A stretch of DNA of 64,000 nt from Anolis sagrei (taxonomy: Eukaryota; Chordata; Lepidosauria; Squamata; Anolidae). The notes beneath the pieces are model-generated. The model was not told the origin of the DNA and ran no database searches. It saw only the letters and a program-made list of their open reading frames with translations. The translations under genes and the position numbers were made by a program. Positions 17,930-29,799 of the stretch are shown in pieces. How positions within the stretch are numbered: position 1 is the first letter of the stretch; the number at the start of each line of letters is the position of its first letter. The DNA is taken from assembly GCF_037176765.1 (NCBI RefSeq), contig NC_090022.1:77315209-77379208 (forward strand), read 5' to 3'.

Positions 17930-19640
17930 ACAGATTCCCGGACTATGGAGGAAAACTAAGATTATTGTCATTTTAAAACCTGGTAAAGATGCCTCCAATG
18001 CCAAGAACTACTGACCAATCTCTCTCTTATGTCATCTCTATAAAATTTATGAGTAGATGCTATTAAATTGCCTAGGCCCGGTTATTGAACCCCAGCTTAT
18101 TGCACAACAAGCAGGCTTCAGACCAGAGAAAAACTGTACAGCTCAAATTCTTAACTTCACTGAGTATATTGAGGAACTGTTTTTGTGGACCTTACAGCAG
18201 CCTGTGTCATGATGCAACCTAGGTAAATGCTGCATAAAGTCTACCATATCACCTGGACTATGATTTTACAAAAACTATCCAGACCCTCCTAGAAAACTGC
18301 AGCTTTGATGTGAAGTTTCAGGGCAGAAAAATAGATAGAGGAAGCAAAAAATGGTCTACCACAAGATAGCGTTCTTGCACACCTCTTGTTTAACATTTTT
18401 ACTAACTGTCAGGCACAAGTACAACTCATAAAGAGCTTTATATATACTGATAACCTTGGCCTAACAACACAAGCAAATGACTTTGAAATAATTGAGAACC
18501 AATTTATTAATGCCCTGAAAGATTTCTCCATCTACTACAAGCTTAACCCTGCCAAGACACAAGAGTGTGCTTTCCATCTACATAATTGTGAAGCCAACGG
18601 GAAATTGAAAGTTACCTGGGAAGGCCAAGAGCTTGAACACTGTTCCCCCCCAAAATATCTTGGCATCACCTTGAATTGAACACTAACATTTAAGAAACAC
18701 TGTGCGAACACAAAGCACAAAGTAGCTGTATGGAATAACATTCTGCGGAAACTTACTGATAGCGCATGGGGTGCAGACCCAAAATTAATAAGAACATCAG
18801 CCCTGGCCGTGTCTTTCTCAACTGCTGAGTATGCATGCCTCGTCTGGCATAAATCCACCCATGTGAAGCAGGTTAACATAGCACTGAATGAAACATGTAG
18901 AGCAGTGGTTCTCAACCGGTGGGTCCCTAGGTGTTTTGGCCTGCAACTCTCAGAAATCCCAGCCAGTTTACCAGCTGTTAGGATTTCTGGGAGTTGAAGG
19001 CCAAAACATCTGGGGACCCACAAGTTGCGAACCACCGATGTGGAATAATCACAGGATGTCTTAAACCTACACCTGCTGATAGACTTTATAAGGTAGCTGG
19101 CACTGCCCCCCCCCCGCCCCCAATGTGCGATGGGAAGTTGCTGCCAATTACGATAGAAATAAGGTTGAACACTGTGAAATCCACCCACTGTATGGCTATC
19201 AGCCTCCTCCCAGTAGACTTAAATCAAGGAAAAATTTCATTATATCCACCACTCCTCTAAATGTTCCTCCAGCAACAGCAAGAATATCCCTTTGGGCAGC
19301 AAAATCAGGCAATTCCAACTGGATGCCCCCCTACAAGGATCTTCCTCCAGGGGCAAACCAAGAATGGGCAATTTGGAAGTCTCAGAAGTTTAGTTGGCAG
19401 ATCAAAAGATAACTTGGTAAAATGGCACTACCTAGAAGAATCCTCCACCTTGTGTGATTGTGGAGCAGAACAATCAACTCAGTATTTGTATGCTTGCCCA
19501 CAATGCCCTGCCACATGCGCAGAGGAAAAACTATTTAAAGCCACAGACAATGTGGTTGCTGTTGCTCGTTCTAAAATTATTTAGCTGCTTGTGCTCCCTT
19601 CATTTCACCAATTTTATACTTATTTATTTAAGCAATACTT
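17930..19640 (+). pseudogene. Jockey/R1-like non-LTR retrotransposon, reverse transcriptase region, decayed
   Basis: RT blocks in order: WRKTKIIVILKPGKDASNAK, PISLLCHLYKI, AQQAGFRPEKNCTAQIL, then QANDFEIIENQF, LNPAKTQECAFHLHN, PKYLGITLN and a C-terminal CDC...TQYLYACP cysteine motif whose usual His reads Tyr. Several stops and frameshifts; the segment with the catalytic aspartates is poorly preserved (YTDN in place of YADD near 18440). A hAT MITE interrupts it at 18903-19037. The clade is not certain: there is no restriction-like endonuclease after the Cys motif. Confidence 0.85.
18903..19037. mobile_element. hAT-Charlie-type palindromic MITE inside the LINE
   Basis: Ends CAGTGGTTCTCAACCGGTGG and (reverse) CGGTGGTTCGCAACTTGTGG. 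The middle arms pair (CTCAGAAATCCCAGCC with GGATTTCTGGGAG). Flanks ATGTAGAG (18895-18902) and ATGTGGAA (19038-19045) are a decayed 8-bp duplication. The LINE frame resumes beyond it (GIITGCLKPTP). Confidence 0.85.
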
Positions 19641-20074
19641 TTGACATGAAATAAATAAAGTACAAACAGTATATACACGACAATATATCTTTCAATAGTG
19701 CTCACTTTTTAAATCGAGGCAGTTACTGTCATTCTCTATTAGTCATTCTCTAGCACCTATTCCACACTACTCACAGTGGAATAATATCAAACCTTTCTCA
19801 AATCTATTGCAGATTGTGATTCTATTTCTTGCAATGGGATCTAGGGATATTTCTTCCTCTGTACTTCTCAAAAATTGATCTTACTTGCTACAAATCTCAT
19901 TTTCTCTTCCCTTTTGAGGCTATATGAAATATAACCAGGGTGGCAACAATCAATCTATCAGTAGGCTGGGTTCTGAGAAGCACTTTAATTACCCGTTGGG
20001 TTGTTCTCCACTTTTGGTTTTAAAACCCTCCTACTAGATACATCCTCTCTTCATGTCCAGCATTTATTTTTAAA

Positions 20075-20327
20075 GTTTTAACTATTACATCTGGCCCGGC
20101 CATAGGCTTTTAAATTCTTGTGTTTATTGTCTACGTGTGAGTTATACTAATTGTATTGTTTATTTTGTTTATTGCTTGTTGTTTTATTGGTGTGTTATTG
20201 GGCTTGGCCTCATGTAAGCCACTCCGAGTCCCTTGGGGAGATGGTAGCGAGGTATAAATAAAGTCTTCTTCTTCTTCTTCTTCTTCTTCTTCTTCTTCTT
20301 CTTCTTCTTCTTCTTCTTCTTCTTCTG
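20075..20327 (+). repeat. L2-type LINE 3' end with long (CTT)n tail
   Basis: CATGTAAGCCACTCCGAGTC, GGTATAAATAAAGT, then a pure CTT run of about 64 bases (20262-20326). The poly-Glu and poly-Lys reading frames on the other strand are artefacts of this run. Confidence 0.85.
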
Positions 20328-20335
20328 TGCTGGCC

Positions 20336-20602
20336 CAGGAGCCCCCGGTGGTGCAGTGGGTTGAACCATTGTGATGGCAGGACTGAAAACTGACAGATCG
20401 AAGGTTTGAATCTGGGGAGAGCACAGATGAGCTCCCTCTGTCAGCTCCAGCTCCCCATGTGAGGACATGGGAAAACCTCCCACAAGGATGGTAAAATATC
20501 AAAACATCCGGGCATCCCCTGGGCAACGTCCATGCAGATTGCCAATTCTCTCACACCAGAAGTGACTTAATATTTCTCAAGTTGCTCCTGACAAGAAAAA
20601 AA
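20336..20602 (+). mobile_element. Full-length tRNA-derived lizard SINE
   Basis: A-box region GGTGGTGCAGTGGGTTGAAC and B-box GGTTTGAATCT near 20403; body GAGCTCCCTCTGTCAGCTCC; tail CTCACACCAGAAGTGACTTA then GTTGCTCCTGACAAGAAAAA. Pol III internal promoter elements are recognisable but mutated. Confidence 0.85.
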
Positions 20603-20869
20603 TTGCTTGGCCAATACATTTGGCTGCCCGAGGCAATTAGAAAAAAAAATGACTTCCTTTATTCAATGTATAAAATCCAACTAGAGCAGCAACTTAAACA
20701 TACATCGGGACCAGGGGACAGTATCCAGGAGTACAGCAGACTAGCCTAAGGGCAGATTGTGTGGTACATATAGTACTCTCCTCCAACAATTTGCTTGTCC
20801 TCTCTGCTCGCTAGCATTGGTTCCCAGAGGCAGCTGCCCACTGTGCTCAATGGAAAGTCCTGACTTGAA

Positions 20870-21034
20870 GAGATATTCAGCAATGGAATATGATGCTTAG
20901 GAGTGTGGTGGAGTCTCCTCCTCTGGAGGCTTTTAAGCAGAGGCTAGATGGCCATCTGCTTTGATTGTGTTTTCCTGCATGGCAGGGGTTGGATTGGATG
21001 GTCCTTGTGATATCTTTCAGCACTATGATTCCTT
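20870..21034 (+). repeat. CR1 LINE 3' end
   Basis: AGTGTGGTGGAGTCTCCTCC, AGCAGAGGCTAGATGGCCAT, GGTTGGATTGGATGGTCCTT. Confidence 0.85.
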
Positions 21035-21302
21035 TACATTACAAATGTTTGCTTATCGTCTACCAAATTTAGTGATCATCTGGCAGCTGCACAATCTTCC
21101 ATGAATAAAACTGGAGTCTGGAAAGGCCTAGCTCATTTCGTTGCCTGGCACACTGGTAAACACAGCACACATATCAAAATGTCAGTGGGAGCATCAAGAA
21201 AAATGGCAGGAGATGGCATTTCAGAGGTAGCAGGTGCGTGCTCTGACACACTTAGACAAACTAGTTGCTTAAAATTGGTTCCTATTCCATTTCAGCTGTG
21301 GT

Positions 21303-21612
21303 AGGTAAAGGTTTCCCCCTGACATTAAGTCCAGTCGTGTCCAGCTCTGGGGGTTGGTGCTCATCTCCATTTTTAAGCTGAAGAGCTGGCTTTGTCCGTA
21401 GACCAAGGTCATGACTGCATGGAGCGCCGTTACCTTCCCGCTTTAGCGGTATCTACTGATCTACTCACATTTGCATGTTTTCAAACTGCTAGGTTGGCAG
21501 AAGCTGGGGCTAACAGCGGGAGCTCACACTGCTCCTTGGATTCGAACCTGTGTCCTTTCGGTAAGCAAGTTCAGCAGCTCAGCAGTTTAACCTATGGCGC
21601 CACTGGGGGCTC
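21303..21612 (-). mobile_element. Full-length Sauria-type SINE
   Basis: On the plus strand it runs from GGTAAAGGTTTCCCCCTGAC to the tRNA-like head: GGATTCGAACCTGTGTCCTT (B-box complement) and AACCTATGGCGCCACTGGGG. The tail resembles Bov-B (CCAGTCGTGTCCAGCTCTGG). Confidence 0.88.
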
Positions 21613-22654
21613 TTCAGCCGTGGTAGCTCTACGTATATTTTAAATCATCATTACTCAATATGAGTTAGGGAAGTTAGCAGTCAGTGTATATATCCAACAA
21701 ATGAGGTTAGTCTACCAAGAGGCCTGGATACATCTTTCATTGAATGAGATGCTTCTCAAAAGCTCTCCCTCGCTGTGCTTTAATGATTTTAAAATTGTCA
21801 CCATTGTATGTGCTGGGCTACTGGCTTTACCCAGAGACTAGCAGTGCTGGTACTTAAGGCTACATTAGTGCTTACCAACCTCAACAGCCACACATCCAGT
21901 TTTGAAAATCAAACTGCAACTTGGGGACCTTTAACAACACACATACAATGGACTCTGAGTAACTGCTATATGTGTATTGTTAAAGGTCTGTGAAGCTTTG
22001 GACAAGTGAACCTGGCACCACTTTGTCACATTTCCACTTTTATCATTTTACTATTCTAGTTCTAATCAATATTTTACTTATCACAAAAATACTTGTTTTA
22101 GCTGTTTTAAATAAAAACATATTAATGTAGTTCTGAAATGACAGTGTTTTCCATCCATATGACCAGCAAATCTAGTCCCACCACTTTTTTGCTGATCTAT
22201 AGGGTTGTACAGAATTTCTTTTATCTTTTAAAATCAGTTTTACACATTCTTTGACTCAAGAGTCTATTTGTGCATATGCTGTTTAAGTGCAATTTTTAAA
22301 GTAAAAGAATGACAAAGAAAACAATTTGAAAAAAAAGGTGCTCGAAGGAATGTCTTCACTCATGCGTCAGAAATCTTATACCCATGAATGTAGATGACAA
22401 GAATATGCACAACAATAAGGCATTATAACTCCCAGAATGTGGAACGTCAGTTCCAGTTCTTTATATTGTTTCTAGAAGAACAATGATTGAAGAACAACTA
22501 AGAGATGACCATCTGGAACAACCTGAGGCAAAATATGAAGTTCTTATTGTTTCATTGGAAAAAAAAATAGACACAAGGGGCTTGAAATATACTTTATAGA
22601 AAAAGAACTTGAATGTCTTTGGATCCTAGTCTTAAATGTATCTACAATATCATG

Positions 22655-23295
22655 GAGAAAAGATTATAGGTCCTGCCTATTTAAGCAACCACATCCCACC
22701 TTATGAACCTGTTCGGGCCTTATGTTCGGCTGGGGAGGCTTTCCTCTCGTTCTCACCACCATCACAAACGAGGTTAGAGGGGAAGAGGGAGAGGGCCTCC
22801 TCAGTAGTGGCCCCCTGGCTCTGGAATGGCCTCCCCAGGGAGATTAGACAAGCATCCACTCTTGCAACAATTAGGAAGGAACTAAAGAAATTTTCCTACT
22901 TCCAACAGACCTCACTACCTGTGAGGATGCTTGCCATACATGCAGGCGAAACGTCAGGAGAAAATGCCTCTAGAACATGGCCATATAGCCCGGAAAACCT
23001 ACAACAACCCAAAGATATGGCTATTTAAACAGGCTTTTAACAATGACTAGTCAATCTCCACATGATGAATGTACCTTGTTGGGGTAGCAGGCCCCTTTGC
23101 TCATAGAAACTATTATGTTTTTAATCTAATCTTTTACAATGTGTATTGTTAGTTCTGTTTGCTGTTGTATTGTATTGTATTGTCTTATTTTGACTGGTTA
23201 CATTATGAATGGTTTATTCTGCCTTATGTAGTGTACTGTATTGTATTTTATTGTATTAATTATGTTGTGAGCTGCTCGTTGGGAGATGGGACAGG

Positions 23296-23332
<37 letters not shown>
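22655..23332 (+). mobile_element. L2 LINE 3' fragment interrupted by one arm of an inverted-repeat element
   Basis: L2 C-terminus: PPYEPVRALCSAGEAFLSF, ERASSVVAPWLWNGLPREI, RKELKKF. A foreign arm (about 22890-23012; CAGGCGAAACGTCAGGAGAA, TAGAACATGGCCATATAGCC) interrupts it, then KDMAI and the 3' UTR with a (TTA)n tail (23297-23332). The arm belongs to the family at 61048 and 61951. Confidence 0.82.
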
Positions 23333-23445
23333 GAGATGTGAAGATACATCTTTGTATTATAATTTCCATATATCTCTATATCCACAAGGTATGTTTTTGA
23401 ACTTCATGTGGATATGCTAAACTTCAGATAATAGCAAACCATATT

Positions 23446-23449
23446 GAAA

Positions 23450-23490
<41 letters not shown>

Positions 23491-24600
23491 GCTTTATTTA
23501 TACCCCACTCCATCTCCCCCAGGGGCCCTCAGTGTGGCTTACATGAGGCCATGCCCATCAATACAATACAAGCTATAACACAAACACAATAAAACAAAAA
23601 AAAATACATAAAATGCAAAATTGAAATGATATACAACACAACAATATAAAATCAAGCATTAAAAACACAGGAAATTTCACTAGGCAGGGCCAGATGCATG
23701 GATAAAATTATAGAAAATATTTAAAACACTGGGAGATAGGGCAGAGTAACTTATAAGGAGGGGGCTCCAGGAATGAGGAAAGATTTCATTGCACAACCCA
23801 TAAAGTAAAGTGCGTCTAAGGTCATTTTGTGCAAGGTGTGGTCAGGGAGAATCTTTCATTCAATCACTGAAGGCACATTGGAATAACCAGGTTTCCAAAT
23901 TCCTCCTGAAGATTGCCAGTGTGGGGGCTTGTCTAATGTCTCTGGGAAGTGAGTTCCAGAACCGAGGGGCCACCGCAAAGAAGGCCCTCTCTCGCGTCCC
24001 CACAAGTCGCACTTGCGATGCGGGGGGGGGGGGGGGGGGCAAAAGGAGGGCCTCTCCGGAAGATTGAAGGGATTGTGCGGGTTTGTAGGTGGAAATACGG
24101 TCGCGCAGGTAGGAGGGTCCTAAACCGTTCAGGGCTTTGTAGGTCAAGACCTGCACCTTGAATTGGGCCCGGTAGATAAACGGCAGCCAGTGGAGCTCCT
24201 TAAACAGGAGGGTTGACCACTCTCTGTAATTCGCTCCAGTTAATAGTCTGGCTGCCACCTGTTGGACCAGTTGGAGTTTCCAGGCCATCTTCAAGGGCAG
24301 CCCCACGTAGAGAGCATTGCAATAGTCCAATCTAGAAGTACCTAAGGTGTGGACCACCGTAGCCAAATCTGACTTCATGAGGTATGGTCACAGCTGGTGC
24401 ACGAGCTTCAATTGTGCGAATGCCCTCCCAGCCACCGCTGACGCCTGAGCTTCAAGCGTCAGTGCCAAATCTAGGAGGACACCCAAGCTGCGGACCTGCG
24501 ATTTCAGGGGGAGTGCAACCCCCGTCAAGCACAGGTTGTCACCCTATACCTCGATCCGGCCTACGATTGACCTGGAGGACCTCTGTCTTGTCAGAGGTCT
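23446..24600 (-). pseudogene. L2 LINE 3' fragment, reverse transcriptase C-terminal part
   Basis: It has a (TAA)n tail at 23446-23490, the 3' UTR, then an open frame 24378-23860: SRLDYCNALYVGLPLKMAWK, LHWLPFIYRAQFKV, RFWNSLPRDIRQAPTLAIFR. An 18-base G run (about 24020-24038) replaces family sequence and reads as poly-Pro in this strand. Truncated near 24600, before the catalytic part of the RT. Confidence 0.88.
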
Positions 24601-24869
24601 GAAGGTCTTCTAAAACAAGAACTTGCACAGAAAGACCAAGAAAATTCTTCGATACGACATTTCTTTGTTGGGCATGAATAAATGAAACTATGGATACCAG
24701 TTTCCTAGGTACGGGGCCCATATTGTAATAGTAAAGACAGGTGCCCCAGCCTTTTAATTGTATAAATTATCCTCAACCACTTTGAGCATCCCTTCTACAC
24801 AATGTTGAGGAGGCATTATTTTCAGTGTGTGGGTGTGTGCTTTCAAGTTGCCCCTCAACTTATTGTGTA

Positions 24870-25260
24870 ACCTCCTGGAAAAAGAGGCTTGGTCCTCTGG
24901 GATGGCCGTCATGCTCTCATCCATGATAGGCAGAAAAGCCGAGAGTTGGCAGCCGGAAAAATGATCTGACCTTTCACCATTCTGAGTGAGGCAGAGCGGC
25001 CAGCGGCACCTCTTTGGCTCCTTATTCCACATGCCTGCCCGATCTGTGCCTACCAGGGAAATGCTGTTGGCGATTATGCTAATCCCCTTCCCTCTCCCAC
25101 CCATAGCAATGGCCAGGAATTAAGCGTTCCACCATGCTGTACCTTCCAAGAGAGGCTGCGTTCTGTTTGTCAGGCCTCCCCATTCCCAGTACACAGCTCC
25201 AAGCCTCCCCCCTTCCCTGACTCTGCCTCCCAGTCAGGCAGAAGGAATGCTTAATCCCGC
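24870..25260. promoter_or_regulatory. Non-repetitive island with POU- and OTX/bicoid-like sites, candidate enhancer
   Basis: It contains GATTATGCTAATCCCC (25072-25087), combining an octamer-like ATGCTAAT with TAATCC, and ATGCTTAATCCCGCC (25247-25261) near the right end. No repeat family or exon recognised. The role is inferred; it may equally be neutral unique sequence. Confidence 0.4.
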
Positions 25261-26102
25261 CAGCCTATTCTAGTCACGGAGCAGGGCAGAGATTGTCTCA
25301 TCCATCCCTGGAAAGAGGTCAGGCAGCCCTGGGATGCAAAGGGGTGGGCGGTGGAGAGGGCTTTGCTCTCAGGGATGCTTAGGGTGCAGAGGAGAAGGGT
25401 GCAGAATTCCAGAACCAGACCAGTAGAGCTATATGGGATCAACACAGGGGTACAGCTGGAGAGGAAGGGGGATGTGAGAAATTCCCTCCTGAAATTCTAA
25501 ATGTCTAACACTGCATTAACATACAATTGTGGGGTTTGTTTCCAAAAAGTACCAACTCCATCTGAACAATTTTTACAGGAACTGAAAAAAAAAACATGCT
25601 GAGGATATGCATTATTATTTTGCTGTAAAATGCATTTTTCCAAGCCCTGTACTGAAGTTATTTGATACCTTTTAACAGTTTGATCCATACAAAATATTCT
25701 ACTTCCTGCCAACAATTGCATGCCACCTATAACTCATCTTTCTTTTCTTTTATTTTTTGGATTTCATACCTCTTGGAAAGGAACTCCACAATTTAAAAAT
25801 ACAGTTTGTGCAGGCAAAGTGAGCAAGGGAATGTGGACACAGCACATACAAGGGCTCTAGGTGTAAATGATTTTCAATTTTTCCTTCTCTGTAATGAGAC
25901 TCAATATATTGGGGAGGTGCTAGAATTCTTATTCAGGACAATGACTTTATTATACCCCTCCTGCAGCCACACCCCTGGATGAGCAGGCACTAAAAGAGTT
26001 GTCACTTGCAGCAAAAGACCAATGAGACACAGAAGCCAAAGCAATGCAATATGAAAAAGGAAGGGGGAAGAGAGGCTTTATAATCTGAGGCTTTAATATC
26101 AC

Positions 26103-26328
26103 TCTGTGGTGTGTGCCTTTATGAATTATGATAACGCTAAGGCAAATGTATCATGGGATTTTCTTGGCAAGCTTTGCCAAGAGGGCTTTGCTATTGTTTT
26201 CTTCAATAAGGCTGAAAGAGGGTGACTTGTTCAAAGTCACCAAGTGCATTTCTATGACTGAAAGGATTTAAACCCTGGTCTCCAGAGTCATAATCCAACG
26301 GTCAAACAACGACACCACACTGGCTCCC
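26103..26328 (-). mobile_element. tRNA-derived SINE with Bov-B-like tail, second type
   Basis: Plus strand: TCTTGGCAAGCTTTGCCAAG, GTTCAAAGTCACCAAGTGC, then head complement ATTTAAACCCTGGTCTCCAG and ACACCACACTGGCTCCCAT, i.e. a tRNA-like head GAGCCAGTGTGGTGTCGTTG on the minus strand. Confidence 0.8.
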
Positions 26329-27589
26329 ATATCACTCTGTACTGCATTTGAAGAAGGGGGGTTATATCCATGAAAGTTCATGTAAAAAAAACCAAGTTCG
26401 TCGTAAAGGTTCTGCCACATTGCCTTTTTCTGTACTCCTTCCTTGCTCCTTTTTATGCTGCAAGAAATTAACATAGCCCATTCTTTGAAAAGCAACACAA
26501 GGCTCAAAGCATTAGCTGAATTCAACAGGATGTGAAGAGAGATAATTAAGGAAAATGGGAAAAGATTTGGTCCAGAGTATTTCTGGCAAATTGGTTCTTC
26601 TGGTTTCAAATGTGTAAAATTAAACTGGATCAACATCTGAATTCTCACTACTGGTCTCAGCAGCTTTCACTGCCTTGAGTGCATCATGCTAGCTTAGGTG
26701 TGCAAGGCAGATTGATGCCACTGCTTTGTGGTCCCTACCCTCTCATGTCCAAAGCACCTGCCTAATAATGGGGCAACCCTGAACTGAGATATTGAAAACT
26801 GACGATATAGGAAAGAAAGAGAATGCAAGCATGAATCATGACTGAGAAGCATGATTCTACATGTCATTCACTCTAGCCCTTCAAAATATCCTTCTTTAGT
26901 CCTCATTTGGAATTTAGCTCCCAGAACTCCTGATAGTTGGTCAAGCTGGCTGATACTTTTGGGAGTTTAAGTTACCCCTCCTTCCCCCTCTCCATCCCCA
27001 GACCCTCCCCCCCTTGCTTATCCCTGGCCCTCCTCCACATCACTACCTACCTTCCTTTTTCCCAACCTTTCCTATCCATTTATTGTTCTCACACTTTCAC
27101 TGTACTAAGAAAAAATTCATTAAAATTTAATAAAAAAAAAAGTTCTAAACACCCAGTTTGAAACGACTGCTCTAGTTGTTGCTGAACGACAACTCTCAGT
27201 AGCTTATGATTGGCTATGCTGGATATGGGTCTTGGGAGCTACAGCCTCTGGAGGATCACATGAATGTGTGTACAGGAAACCGAGCTCCAATCTTTAGTAC
27301 ACCTTGAAACTACTTTAGGAAAGCCATGCCCCTTAAACCATTTTGACCAGTCTGCAAGATTCCTCTTACTTTATAATTCCCCTTCACATCACAATTCCCG
27401 TCACATTTCTCAGCAATCACACTTGTACAAAGTGAAAATGTTGACTCCCTATGGACAAATATACAAACACTTTTTAGTATAAATGGATGCTGTCTAGATG
27501 GAAAATCCATACACTTTATTACTGCAGTTTAATGCTTTTGGTCCTTCAAATGTTTACCCCATGAATAGGGATAAAGATAGAAGTTACTC

Positions 27590-28980
27590 AGCAGGGTTCA
27601 AGCTGATAGTCATTGCTTTTGCTGAGGAACACAGTAACAGCTGTAGGAATGCACTTTTCTGTGAATGAGAAGTTGGTGTGCAACTGGCAAAAAGTTAAAG
27701 ACAAGCTAGAGAAAACCATCTTTATTTGGTGTATACTTAGATTGGCAAGGAAGTGTTTGCATGTGTGAGGGAGATGTGTGACAGTGGTTGCAGTGAATTC
27801 TATGAGATGTTGCAGATGAAAGCACAGGAAGTAGCCCACAGACACAACGTCTCCACAACTCAATTTAAGACAAATTGTGCTTGGTTTATAAGGTTAATGT
27901 GATGACACAACCTGTCTGTGTGAAGGAGAACCACACTATGCCAAAAGCTGCCACCTGATTACACCAAGGTGGAAAGCTTACATTGATTTGTCTTGCTTAT
28001 GCGCAAGGGAAAGCCATACCCTCTTTTCTCAAATTGGTAATTCTGATCAGACTGCTGTGTTCTTTGATATGCCCTATTTCACCAGTGTCACCAGTCATCC
28101 AGTGTCACCATGAGAATCAGTGGTTATGAGAAATTACAGTGCACTGTAACACTTTCCACTGCAGTTGATGGATAGAAGTTCACACCTAACATCATTTTCA
28201 AGAGAAAGGCAATGCCCAAGGAAGTACAATTTCCCCATGGGATTCATGTATGGGTGCAGGATAATGGTTGGATGGACTTAGAACTCATGTTAAAACTGTG
28301 TGGAACAAAAGAGTAGGTGCGCTATGGAAACAGCTGACTGTGCTAGTTTTGGGTAGTTTCCATAGTCCCATTGTGAAGCAACCTTTTTGTGAGAACAAGA
28401 CGCAAGAGGTAGTGATTCCTGGTGACTTAACTTAGTCATTGGATATATTAGTGAACAAGCCCTTTAAAGACCACTTGCACCATCTGTATAATGACTGGAT
28501 GATGAGCGGTGATCAACAATTGACACCCACTGGAAATGTGAAGCATCTGTCCATAGAAACGATTTGTACATGGGCCATCAAGAATTGGGACCTCATCACA
28601 GAGGACATTGTTATGAAAAGCTTTTAAAAACCTGGCAGTTCTAACACACAGCATGGATCAGAATACACCATGGGAGAGTGATGAGGAGGAAAAAAACATC
28701 TGCTATGAATAGTCCTAAGGATAACACAACTGATAATGAAAGCAGACAGTGGAGAGGAGTCTTCCAACAAGGAAGATTAAAATATTTAAATATGTAAATT
28801 TGTTTTTCTGTATATTTTGTATATTTTGTCAAGTTGTTTTCAACTTCATTTTATTAAAAAGTTAGTTTTGGAACAAAAAAAAAGGGTTTTCTCCCTTGCA
28901 CATTAGTCACACCCTCCCCCTTTACTTTGCAAAAAAAAAAAAGGGGGGGGAGTGTGAGTATTATGCAATGAAATACGGTA
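27590..28980 (+). pseudogene. Pogo/Tigger-family DNA transposon with decayed transposase
   Basis: Conserved pieces in order: FKLIVIAFAEEHSNS and VNEKLVCNWQKVKDKLEKT (CENP-B-like helix-turn-helix, about 27597-27700); EFYEMLQMKAQEVAHRHN (27795); QIGNSDQTAVFFDMP (about 28030, start of the DDE_1 catalytic domain); IIFKRKAMPKEVQFPHGIHV and NGWMDLELMLKL (28190-28300); VNKPFKDHLHHLYNDWMMSG and LTPTGNVKHLS (28450-28550). Multiple stops and frameshifts between blocks. The right part is A- and C-rich and ends ATGAAATACGGTA, a terminus type seen in pogo-like elements. Left end not located. Confidence 0.82.
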
Positions 28981-28994
28981 TTCCACATTTTTTT

Positions 28995-29790
28995 TAGGTT
29001 AGCCCTAATCCCATTTTCAGATCTCTTTGACTGACCACCGACATTCTGGTTTCCATTCTTGAGCTATGGATAAAATAACTGCTTTGGGAGATGGTGATTG
29101 GGCATTTGGACATAGCCAGTCCAATGAAGTTTATCATGGCTTCAATGCTGGAGGTCTTTGCTTCTTCCAGAATGCTGACGTTTTCTGCCTGTCTTCCCAA
29201 GCAAATTGCAGGAATTTTTTTGGAGGCAATGCTGATGGCATTTTTCCAGAAATTGAGTGACATTTGTAAATCGTCCTTGTTTTGCAGGCAAACAAGAGTT
29301 GAAAGGACAATATCTTTATAAACAAGTATCTTGGGTATCCGTGCAAAGATCCTGTTCCTCACTCCTGCTTTATTTGAAAAAATGCTGTTTGCAGAGCTCA
29401 AATGGTGCTGTAGTTGTGTCAATGTCAACTTTTGTGGAGAGGCGATTGCCTAGGTAGTGGAAATGGTCAAATTTTTCTAGCACTATGCCATTAAGCTTTA
29501 TTTCTGCACTGGAAATGATGGGAATCAGAGACACAGTGTGACTGGCTGGTGCCTGCTGGTAGAGCACTTTTTCTCGATGTTAAGAGAGGCGCCATTTTTT
29601 CATATGCTTCTACGTAGGTGTTTAAAGTGGCTTGTAGGTCTTCCTCTGAATGAACAGACTACATTATCATCAACATACTGGAATTCTATAACAGAGGGTG
29701 TTGTGACCTTGGTTTTGGCTTTCAGCCTGCTGAAGTTAAAGAATTTGCTATCTGTCTGATATGGCCTTACTAACATACATACTGACACAG
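28995..29790 (-). pseudogene. Non-LTR retrotransposon reverse transcriptase fragment
   Basis: Minus-strand blocks: RLKAKTKVTTPSVIEFQYVD with catalytic-type YVDD, FDHFHYLGNRLSTKVDIDTT, FARIPKILVYKDIVLSTLV and VSILEEAKTSSIEAM. The order is that of a LINE RT thumb and C-terminus, broken by frameshifts. The clade was not assigned; it differs from the L2 and jockey/R1-like copies here. Confidence 0.75.
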
Positions 29791-29799
29791 GAAAGCAGT

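Noticed and set aside
20131-20526. Frames with long poly-Glu or poly-Lys
   Set aside because: Complement of a (CTT)n LINE tail followed by a SINE.
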